From positions 16,628 to 80,627 of the forward strand of contig JAREIK010010400.1 of NCBI GenBank assembly GCA_029783825.1: a DNA stretch of 64,000 nucleotides. The letters run 5' to 3'. Positions 40,301-48,757 of the stretch are shown here, piece by piece. The position numbers were made by a program, and so were the translations under genes. The notes beneath the pieces were generated by a model that was not told the origin of the DNA, did no database searches, and worked only from the letters and a program-made list of their open reading frames with translations. Origin of the DNA: Sapria himalayana (Eukaryota; Streptophyta; Magnoliopsida; Malpighiales; Rafflesiaceae). The stretch's first letter is position 1, and every line of letters begins with the position of its first letter.

Positions 40301-42619
40301 TAGGGCTACTCATGGGACTCGAAGATTCGCGACTCGACCCGAAGTTTTGTCCTGAAACAATCGGGACTGAGAAAAATCCGTTGACTTTGACTTTTCCCGT
40401 CCCATTCTATCACGTATTTTTTCTTTTGGGATGGTTCCAGATCTTAATCAATATCCATCCCGAGAACCATCATGTCCTAAAAAACCGAAACTAGAACCTG
40501 GAATATATATATATATAACATGAAGATGCCACCAATTCCGCTACTGCCCATCCAATTCCGACACACCTATTGCTGTTCCGACGAGTTCCAGGCCACCTCA
40601 CTCGGTTCCAGCCTTGTTCAGTTAGGTCCAGCCCTTGTCCGTCGCACTTCTAGTTGCCTCCACCGTGTCATAGATGCCACCAGCCTTTTGGTTTGTTTTT
40701 CTGACGAGAATTGAGTGATTAATGATTATTATTATGTGTCTCAGTCAGTTTTGTTGAGTATTGGTTGTGGTGTTATGGTTGGGCCGAATGAGTGGGATGA
40801 ATGTGTTACAGTCAGTTTTGTAGAGCTTGCTTGTTTGAAATATTTATATGTATTTATGCTTAACATATCATATTAATTAATGGCAATGCAGAAGGCACAA
40901 TCCAGCGGTAAACGAAAAATATAATAAATTGAAGATGATCACCTCTCAAATGATCAAAATTCTGGTAAATCCAATCATCATTTTTTCACGAACCCTCCTA
41001 TTGTTACGGCAGGTTCTTCAATTCCAAATGTAAAAGAAAGTCAATGTACATCTGAACCTCAAGCTCATAAAAAGTATAAGTCTGCTGTATGAGAAACTTA
41101 TGAGATATTAGTAGATTCAGAGGGAAATGAAACTGGTAGGGTAGCTTGTATATGGTGTAGGAAATAATACTTGGCAAAAAGTGATAAAGGTACTTCGGGT
41201 TTATTGAAATACTTGAGAAAGACTTGTAGAAAATTTCCACACAAAAAAGAATTAATAGAAGCTCACAAAGATAAAGACAAGTCACAATCTTTGTTGAGTT
41301 TCACTTAAGGTACTAGTTCAGAGGATAACAAATTAACTTGTTGGAAATTTGATCAACAACTACTTAGGGAGGCTTTGGTAAAAATGATCATAAAAGATGA
41401 ATTGCCTTTTTATTTTGTTAAAGAGGGATGAGTTTAAGGAGTTTTGTGAAGTTAGTGTGCCTCAATTTAAAATTCCATATAGGCACTCTACATTGAGGCA
41501 TTATTTTTCTTTGTTTGTGAAGGAAAAGAAGAAATTATTTGATAGCATATCATCTCATTGTTGTAAAGTTTCATTGACTATCGATACTTGGACTAGCATT
41601 CGAAATTTGTATTATATATGTTTGACTGTTCATTTCATTGATTCTCAATGGAATATGCATAAAAGGCTTTGAAACTTTTGTGTAATTAAAAGTCATTCTG
41701 GAGTTAATATTAGAAATGCTATTGAGTTTTGCATGAATGAATGGGGTTTTAGAAAGTTGATGTTCATTACAGTTGACAATGCATCAAATAATGATGTTGC
41801 AGTTGAACAATTGAAAAAAAGGCTTGTGAAGAAAGTGTTGTACCTTTGAGAGGCTAGCAATTTCATATGAGATGTTGTGCTCATATCCTAAACTTAATTG
41901 TCAGAGATGGCATTGCAATAGCTGAGGGTGCCATTCAAAAAATTAGAGGTGTGGTGAAATATGTGAGGAGTAGTCCTAAAAGATTAGATATGTTTAAGTT
42001 ATGTGTCGAAGAAGCAAACTTGACATATGGATCTTCGTTGCAATTAGATTGTCCTACAAGATGGAATTCAACTTATTTGATGCTACAAACTGATATAAAA
42101 TATCAAAAAGAATTTGATAAGTTGGAGGACAAAGACAAAAGGTTTTTGAAGGAGTTTGGTTCAAACATTCCAACTGAGAGAGACGGAACAAACGCCAAGA
42201 TTTTGGCTCATTTCTTGAAAACTTATTATGAGGTAACTTGTAAATTTTCTGGCTCATAATATTCTACCTCTAGTGTTTATTTTCCTGAGATTATTCGAAT
42301 TTTGAAAAAAATTGAGCTTTGTGAAAATAGTAGAGATACAATGGTGTCTGGAATAGGTATGAAAATGAGGCATAAATTCAACAAATATTGGGGTTCTCTT
42401 CAGTCAACAAATATTATGTTTTTTGTAGCAGTAGTGTTGGATCCTAGATATAAGCTCAAATATCTCAAGGTTAAGTACACTTAGCATTATGGATAGGAAT
42501 TGGCTAAATATTTGGTGAAAACGGTTTTAAATGCTTTAAATGAGATGATAGATGATTATAAAAATTTTACTGAAGATGAATCAAAAGAAGATGATTTCTC
42601 TTCTACTGTGTTGAAGAAA

Positions 42620-42622
42620 AAT
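42620..42622. repeat. Left 3-bp target-site duplication of the CACTA element
   Basis: AAT precedes CACTACAACAAAA and is repeated after the other end at 47,378-47,380. Copies A and B carry the uninterrupted sequence GAAGAAAAATGATGATTTC with a single AAT, which proves the joint. Confidence 0.93.
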
Positions 42623-42726
42623 CACTACAACAAAAACCATAATCAATGACGCTTAAAAACGTCATTATATATAAATAATGCTGCTTATCTATAGTGTCAT
42701 CCACTAGCGTGACATAAAAAGTCTAT

Positions 42727-42866
42727 ACATATAATGACGTTTTTTTGCAGTGCCATTGAATCATATCCTGACACTAAAATAAAGTGTCATTTTTATTAAC
42801 AATGACACTTAATTTTAGTGTCAGGGTATTATTCTACGACACTGCAAAAAAAACGTCATTATATGT
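42727..42866. repeat. 140-bp imperfect inverted repeat in the left CACTA subterminus
   Basis: The outer arms are ACATATAATGACG and its reverse complement. Pairing continues inward through the TTTTTTTGCAGTG / CACTGCAAAAAAA words and the CCTGACACTAAAAT / ATTTTAGTGTCAGG words towards a centre near 42,797. It contains the subterminal GTGTCA words in both orientations. It could be a separate fold-back element or simply an inverted cluster of binding sites. Confidence 0.85.
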
Positions 42867-43106
42867 TGTAGCTATCATAAATTTTTTTTAAACTATGACA
42901 CTTGGTAAAAGCGTCAAGGAAGATTATGATTTAAATAAATTTAAATTTAATAAGTATCATAAATATATTTTCACCTGTTATTGTAATACTGCATGCACAT
43001 AAGAACAACATTCTTTACAATCCATACCAAGAATACAGTTTTCAAGTACAAAGGGGAACTCGTACTTCTTACAAATCAAAAAAAAAATATAACACAATTT
43101 CAACAT

Positions 43107-43330
43107 TCATTTCTTAAACTGCTCAAAGCCAACAACAAGAATTGCCCACTCTTTATCTCTTGTAATTAACAAATAGGACCTTGCAATATGAACTGGAGAC
43201 TGAGCTTGAAAATGGGAAATGGAAAAGAAATCATTATAACTATGTGGTAGAATTGTAGCCTGAAAATAGGCAGCAGATAACTCAACTAAGGCAAAATCAA
43301 CGACAAAACCAGCACCAAACATCACAAAAT
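43107..43330 (-). pseudogene. Probable captured host-gene last exon inside the CACTA element
   Basis: On the minus strand an acceptor-like sequence (TTCCATCATTCTATGCAG) ends at 43,331. It is followed by an open frame of about 73 codons (key stretches MFGAGFVVDFALVELSAAYF and HIARSYLLITRDKEWAILVV, ending FKK-stop at 43,107). Downstream is an AT-rich 3' UTR-like tail. Composition and codon use are unlike the satellite and look like a real plant exon. I do not recognise the protein family. CACTA elements often carry such transduplicated fragments; that explanation is inference. It is orphaned, with no start codon or other exons clearly joined. Confidence 0.5.
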
Positions 43331-43829
43331 CTGCATAGAATGATGGAAACATAACTAATTAAACTTCACAAAATAGCAACACTAAACACGATGCCGAAGA
43401 TATGATGCATAAGCCATGTACAACTCCACTTTTCATAGTTTGTAAATCAAAGCCGTGTAGAAACTAATGACAATAGTAATTAACTACAATTTCTATCTTT
43501 CGAGAACAAGAGAAGATCAAATTCAAGCTAGTATTGGGGGGAGTGAAAACGAAACATATCCTTTAAAAGGCAGAAATGCAATGGAGAAGAAAGCATCCAT
43601 GAAAGTAACTTTCTAATATGATATGATTTTACAACCTCTACATCCAAGTACAAAGAAATCAATAAAAATGAAGAGAAGAAAACAAAAAACTCACACTTTC
43701 ACCCCTAGTTTTACTCTGAATTAAATCTAAACAGGAATCCAAGGGCATTTGATGCTAATTATTTGAGCATCAAAAAACTCACTCAAATTATTTGAGCAAA
43801 GACTAATGAGACATTTCCAAAACTTATTT
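43331..43829. other. CACTA interior, no gene recognised
   Basis: This is AT-moderate sequence upstream (on the minus strand) of the captured exon. Part of it may be the intron of the captured gene. I see no ORF, repeat or RNA signature that can be supported. Confidence 0.5.
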
Positions 43830-45245
43830 GATGCTACTTTTTAATCAGAGCTTCACATTTATTCTAAAGATGTTCAAATTTTTATTAGTAGATGATGTTT
43901 ACTCTTCTTGTAGCTGTAATATATGTAAGAAGAATAGCTATGTTGAGAAAGTTTTATTGTATAATTCAAAACCTCAATATTTTAACTATAAAAAAATTAA
44001 GCATCTATAAATAGATTACAAAATTAACAATCTTAAACAAGCTAATTGTATTAAAGAAAAACCAAGTGAAGAAAGTCTATTCTATGTCTATTTTAGTTCC
44101 CAAAAATAGATATTCAATGTATGGTTTCTAGATAATAGATGTACTAATCACATGTCTAGAAACAATTTTTTCCATGGACTTGCATAGAGATGAGAAATAA
44201 ACAACTAGTATTTATTGATGGGAAAAGTAAAATGAAAGTAAAAACATCTATCTGAGAAGAGCTTTATGAAGATGTACTATTAATTCAAGAACTAGATAAA
44301 AATCTACTAAGAATAAGCCAATTAATAGAGAAGGATTATAAATTGATACATTAAGAGAATAACTATACGATATGTGATAATGAATCAAGAAGTATACTTT
44401 GGAAGGTGATGATGTCCTAAAATTGAAACATCTCTATCAAGCTCAACTCAAGAATCGATTCTACATTGAACATGCATGAAGTAAAATAGTCTAACTTATG
44501 GCACATAAGGTATGGAAACATGAATTATAAATGCTTTAAGCTTTATAGTCAAAGCAATTTGGTGAATGGGCAGTCCCTTAATATTGAAATATAAAATATT
44601 GATTGTGGATTATATGCTAAGGGTAAATAGTCCATGCAATCATTCCCAAAAGGGGTTGATAAGACATACCATTATATTCTTGGCTTGGTTCACTTATATA
44701 TTTGTGGACAAATGTTTGTATTATTCTATACGAATAATAACTATTTCATATTGTTTGTACATGGTTATTTAAGAATGATGTGAGTTTACTTTAATTATAT
44801 AAAAATCCAAAGTATACTTAATATCTAAGAAGTTTCAAAACTTAATTGAAAGATACTCCAAAATATAATAAAAGTACTTAAAAGTTAAAAGTGACAAATG
44901 GAAAGATTCACTCTCTAAGCATTTTGTCTTCTATTGTGAATAAAAATGAATTTATAGATAATTCACAACTCCATAAATTTCTCACTATAATGATGATGTT
45001 GTAAAGAAGAAGAATCATGTGATAATAAAGATGTCCTAGGCCCATTATGCCTCAAAAGATTCTTCCAATATACTTATAAGCCAAAGTATCGACACTTCTA
45101 TTTATTTGTTAAATAGAAGTCCAACCACAATCTTAATGAATCTCACTCCAATTGAAGTCTAGAGTTGAAAGAAGCTAAAAAGTAATCATTGGAGAGCAAA
45201 TGAAAGTTTACATTGCTCTCAAATTTCCAAGCATAAAAGAAAGAA
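43830..45245 (+). pseudogene. Decayed Ty1/copia gag-pol fragment (zinc knuckle to integrase)
   Basis: In broken plus-strand frames the order of a copia polyprotein can be followed. A degraded zinc-knuckle region (about 43,900-44,070) is followed by SEESLFYV. The protease segment VWFLDNRCTNHM (about 44,119-44,154) has DNR in place of the active-site D-S/T-G. Next is a GAG-pre-integrase segment WHIRYGNMNYKCFKLYSQ (from 44,499), then GLYAKGK and SFPKR (about 44,605-44,665). Integrase-like stretches follow: FKTLIERYS-like words near 44,840, a DDVVKKKNHVIIKMS stretch near 44,990-45,035 corresponding to the NGVVERKNRT region, and a short match beyond it. Stops and frameshifts are frequent. No LTRs, reverse transcriptase or RNase H are visible nearby, so this is an internal fragment caught in the CACTA element. 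Confidence 0.7.
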
Positions 45246-46149
45246 ATTAGGTAATTCTCTCATATAATGGGAAATGTCTTCACTCCATCAAGTCTACAAA
45301 TGTCACTAAAGATAACTCGAATTTCACTAATATTCAACTAAATTTGCTCAAAATATATATTTATTAAAATCTCTATAAAAAATACTCAAATATGCATAAC
45401 ACAATAGTGAATACATACAAAATATCTCAAAAAAGTTAGTAAATAAAATGTCAAATAATAATTCAAGAAAAAGAAATAATCATTATAATTCACTACTTAC
45501 TTGCATGGGAACATTACCATATAGGTTCTTGTTTCTTGGTGAGCATGAATAATATACAATTAATTTATTTTCAAACACAATAGAAAATCACTTAAAAAAA
45601 GCTCAATGATTGGAGTTTCTAATAAAAGTTTACTGTGTTTGAATTATAAGTTAGAAAAGGCTAACATGGTAGCTGATGAACCAAGCCATGAGATTGAGCT
45701 TGATGTAATCAATAAGCTTCAATATCTACAAAAAGAACATATCAAACAAGACTACTCCAAGATTTATTTCTATTTCATTGATATAATATGTCATTGAAGG
45801 AAAGATTCTGAAAGATTATGACATAAGGGAGTTACACAATGTCCAGTGCCATAATAATGTTGATTCTAGAAGATTCTAGAATATCCAAGCTAAGCTCAGC
45901 ATTATGTTTAGGCCCAAGTTCAATTGATGTTCTATAATTTTTAATGTTTGTTTATTTTTTACAATATAAGAATATGACATAAGGCAGAATTGTCATAAGT
46001 AAAATATATCTATCTTTCATAAGGTAGAATTGTCATAAGGCAGAATTTTTAATGTTTGGGTACTAGAGAGCACTCGAATTGTCATAAGTAAAATAAATTG
46101 GAGAAGAAGTTAGCATTGAATTAGAGATAGAAATAAGAATTTTCAAATC
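45246..46149. other. CACTA interior with short repeats and a weak retroelement trace
   Basis: One short open frame at 45,606-45,797 contains LEKANMVADEPSHEIELDVI. This resembles the end of a Ty3/gypsy RNase H region (xxNxVADALSR), but the match is short and weak. At about 45,970-46,095 the words CATAAGG(C/T)AGAATTGTCATAA and TCATAAGTAAAATA occur two to three times as a small imperfect repeat. Nothing else is recognisable. Confidence 0.4.
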
Positions 46150-46670
46150 ACCACTTTCCTCGAGATGGAATCCCAGAAATGACTAGTGCCAAACTAACAA
46201 ATGGCCTCGACACCGTGGATTGGTATTCTCCGGCGAAGGAAAAGGTTTCCAACAAAGGCAGTGCTTATTGTGTCAGTTCAGCCCAACTCTTCCGTTGTTC
46301 TCGCCGATTGCTCCCGACAAATAGAGCTAAATTACTCTTGGGCTTCTACGTTTTATGCATAGTTTTTTATGCTAAGTTATAAGATTAGCTCTTTCATGGG
46401 ATGGATTCCCGAGGAATCGTCCTCTGTTTATAATACTACGTTTTATGCTAAATTACTCGGAACACATTCACATTCATTAATTAGGTTAGCGATATCGAAG
46501 AGCTGATACAATTATAAACTTAATGGAGAAACTTACAGGATGCTGCAAATATGGCCAATGATTTCGAAGACGCGAGCTTGAACCCGAGCTGTTGGAATTG
46601 GCCGAACGTGATGAAGAAGAAGCGCAACTCTTTCTAGCGAGAGATTATTCAATATAATTAAGTTAAAAAT
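46150..46670. other. GC-richer, coding-like patch inside the CACTA element
   Basis: Composition here is clearly less AT-rich than its surroundings. On the plus strand an ATG at 46,201 (MASTPWIGILRRRKRF...) opens 53 codons to 46,362, in an acceptable start context. Around 46,540-46,665 two readings are possible: a plus-strand acidic stretch (RRELEPELLELAERDEEEAQ), or a minus-strand open stretch ending at a good donor (CCT|GTAAGT, about 46,538). The minus reading would put it on the same strand as the captured exon at 43,107. I cannot decide between them or name a family. It may be remains of the element's own gene or captured host sequence. Confidence 0.4.
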
Positions 46671-46985
46671 AATATTAAATTTTTCACATAATTATATTAA
46701 ATCACCTTATATTTACATTTTATTTTTATTTCTCTTAGGGATAAATTAAATATTAACAAATTATATTTTAAAATTAAATATTATTACTTATTTTATAAAT
46801 AAAAACCACAATTTTGAATGTATAAATATTAGATATTTTTTAATTTTATCATAAGTTTCTGTTTATTTTTAATAAATAATTTTGAACTAAAATTTGATAA
46901 TTTTTTTATTAATCTAGAGTAAAAATAAAAATATTATTACTTATTAAAAAAAATAAATAAGAAATTTGTTACAAATCTATAAATT
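46671..46985. other. AT-rich CACTA interior, nothing recognised
   Basis: This very AT-rich DNA lies between the coding-like patch and the right subterminal array. It does not match the satellite words (no GGTTATAACC palindrome, no 8-bp tract). I see no gene or structured element. Confidence 0.5.
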
Positions 46986-47104
46986 CAAAATTAATTTTTT
47001 CACATCCATGACACTAATAAAAGTGACAAGGTTTATAATTTTCAACCCCATTTTCCTTGGATATTTTTAAGGAGTTAAGCAATTTTCCTAACTTATTAGT
47101 CTTA

Positions 47105-47377
47105 ACAATGACACATCTAGTAAGTGTCATTAAATATCTACTTACAAATATAATAATGACATTTTATAAAAGCGTCAAGATATAAAGCATCATTAATTTT
47201 AAGTTTTGATGTAGTAATAATGACACTTCTAGTAAGTGCCATAAAAACTTAATACATTTTCCAAATAATGACGCTTTTAGAAAAATGTCATTAAATGTCT
47301 AATTACAAATAGAATAATGACATTTTCTGAAAGCGTCAAGATATAAAGCATCATTAATTTGCTGTTTTGTTGTAGTG
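47105..47377. repeat. Duplicated right terminus of the CACTA element
   Basis: The terminal segment occurs twice at a period of about 160 bp. The outer copy is about 47,266-47,377 and the inner copy about 47,105-47,217. Both contain TCATTAAAT, then AATGACATTTT, then AAAGCGTCAAGATATAAAGC and then CATCATTAATTT. The outer ends GTTTTGTTGTAGTG. The inner ends in the degenerate GTTTTGATGTAGTA followed by ATAATGACAC. So an older or duplicated terminus sits inside the functional one. Confidence 0.82.
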
Positions 47378-47380
47378 AAT
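47378..47380. repeat. Right 3-bp target-site duplication of the CACTA element
   Basis: AAT follows the terminal TTGTAGTG and is continuous with the hAT sequence GATGATTTCTTTGATGG, exactly as in the uninterrupted copies A and B. Confidence 0.93.
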
Positions 47381-48749
47381 GATGATTTCTTTGATGGTAG
47401 TGATACTTATGTTGATGATTTTTTTGTTTAATTGGAGAAAGAACAAGAAGTTGCAGCTTTGGAAGGGTTGGATAGGTACTGGGAGGACAAATTGAAAAAA
47501 ATAGAATTGATTTTGATCTTCTAAACTAGTGGAAGGTAAATGAGGTTAGGTATCCTTCTTTGGCAAATGAAGAAAGGGATGTATTTGCTATCCAAGCATC
47601 TACTGTGGCCTATGAATCTACATTCATCACGGGGGGAGAACTTTAGATAAATTTAGGAGTTCTTTAACACCTATTACAGCTGAAGTTCTCATATGTCTAC
47701 AAGATTGGTTGAGAAGCTCAAACAAACTTATTGAAATTGAAGAATTAGTTCAAGACATTGATGATAATGAATCAGGTTAGTATACAAATCTTGTAAATTT
47801 TAATTTCACTTTTACTTATTTTATTCATTCAATTTAATAAAAATATGGTTCATTACAATTTTCAGAGGTGTCTCAAGATCCAAATATTCTTCCAACTATA
47901 GTTGGCCAACTAAATTTGGAATGGGTGTATTAAATTTTATAAGGTAATATTTTGTTTTTTTTATTACACTTTCATCTTAGAAATTTATGTCTACATGATT
48001 AACATGTTTTCATATTTGGTTGTCCTTCTATAGTGGAGGAAGAAAAGGGAGGAGTTGTAGAAGAGATAATTAATTGGGTTTGGATTTTCATTGCTGTTCC
48101 GGGATGGACCTTAGAAATGATTATTATCATGGTTGTTATTAGTTGTATTTTTTTTGTTATATTAAGCTGCCTAATTTTAGCAATTACTTGAGTAGTAATT
48201 GATGCTACTAATGTTTGTGGTCATCTTTAGCTATTCCTTAATATCTTAAGTAATTGTTTAAAAAATGTAGCATTGCTATTATGGTTAACTTTCACTCGGC
48301 TGAACAAAGCCAACTTGTGACAAAACAAAGAACCAAATTAATCACACAACTCGATCCCATTCTATTTAATATTTCTATCCTTTTCTGCACATCAAAGCTT
48401 TTGACAAGGTAATGGAACTAGTTTGTGGTATTCAGCCTATTTGACAAAAAAAATTGGCCCAATTTGAGTTTAAAAGATACATAACTAAGGAATGATAAAT
48501 GGTACAACAAAAGGTTTAGACATGAACTAACTTGGCTGGTTTGAAAAAAATAAATTGAAAAAAATGTCCGAACTCCGTTTCGTCCCGGAACCATTTTCTC
48601 CTACCCAAAATCCCCGATCTCCATCCCCTCCCATCCCGATATTTTCAACCCATGGGATGGGTCTGGATCTTCAAAAATAAATCTCCGAACTGTGGGAAGG
48701 GAGTGGGGATTTGTAATCCTCATCTCGTCCCGTCCCATGAGCACACCTA

Positions 48750-48757
48750 GCATTGAG
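48750..48757. repeat. Right flank word of hAT copy C (mismatched target-site duplication)
   Basis: GCATTGAG differs at one base from the GCATTTAG at the left end. It equals the reverse complement of the CTCAATGC beside hAT copy A. Confidence 0.88.

Larger units (their letters stand above)
42623..47377. mobile_element. Non-autonomous CACTA (En/Spm-type) transposon
   Basis: This 4,755-bp element is bounded by AAT duplications and a 13-bp perfect terminal inverted repeat, CACTACAACAAAA. Both subterminal regions are crowded with short words in both orientations (AATGACGCTTT, AATGACACTT, AAAGCGTCA, GTGTCAT), typical of transposase-binding arrays in this superfamily. No TNP2-like transposase or TNP1-like product is visible, so it would need one in trans. 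The interior instead holds a probable captured host exon (minus strand, about 43,107-43,330), a decayed Ty1/copia fragment (about 43,830-45,245), a short repeated stretch (about 45,970-46,095) and a GC-richer coding-like patch (about 46,150-46,640). Insertion post-dates the duplication that made hAT copies B and C. Confidence 0.93.
40880..47933 (+). pseudogene. hAT transposase, copy C, split by the CACTA insertion
   Basis: From ATG at 40,880: MAMQKAQSSG, then the early TAA stop shared with A and B. The BED region follows (about 41,060-41,240; CIWCRK, and LLKYLRKTC with Tyr for the usual His). Extra stops lie in VxETYEIL and after CRK, and a frameshift falls at about 41,420. The RNase H domain (about 41,430-42,260) keeps TIDTWTS (first Asp), VDNASNND (second Asp) and CPTRWNST, with a frameshift near 41,835. 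VVLDPRYKLKYLK follows at about 42,430. The CACTA element then splits the acidic linker at 42,622/47,378. Beyond it are a stop, a frameshift near 47,500 and the dimerisation domain (about 47,505-47,775; WKVNEVRYPSLA, VAYESTF, GGR). A 90-bp GT-AG intron lies at 47,776-47,865 and the last exon ends EWVY-stop at 47,933. It is non-functional, yet all three DDE residues remain recognisable. Confidence 0.88.
40301..48749 (+). mobile_element. hAT DNA transposon copy C, interrupted by a CACTA element
   Basis: It starts TAGGGCTACTCATGGGAC and ends with the reverse complement of TAGGTGTGCTCATGGGAC. Removing the nested CACTA and its 3-bp duplication leaves 3,691 bp, almost the same as copy B (3,681). It keeps the 3' non-coding segment (about 48,030-48,480) that copy A has lost. 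An AT microsatellite at 40,502-40,518 sits where B has one. The short ORFs at 40,291-40,714 lie in the subterminal and leader region and are not coding. The inner flank mirrors copy B, so this is the palindromic partner of B. Confidence 0.95.

Noticed and set aside
41693..42257. Minus-strand ORFs inside hAT copy C
   Set aside because: Antisense shadows of the transposase RNase H region.
45606..45797. Ty3/gypsy RNase H fragment at 45,606-45,797
   Set aside because: Only a short ANMVADEPS resemblance to the VADALSR motif. Too weak to annotate as a separate element.
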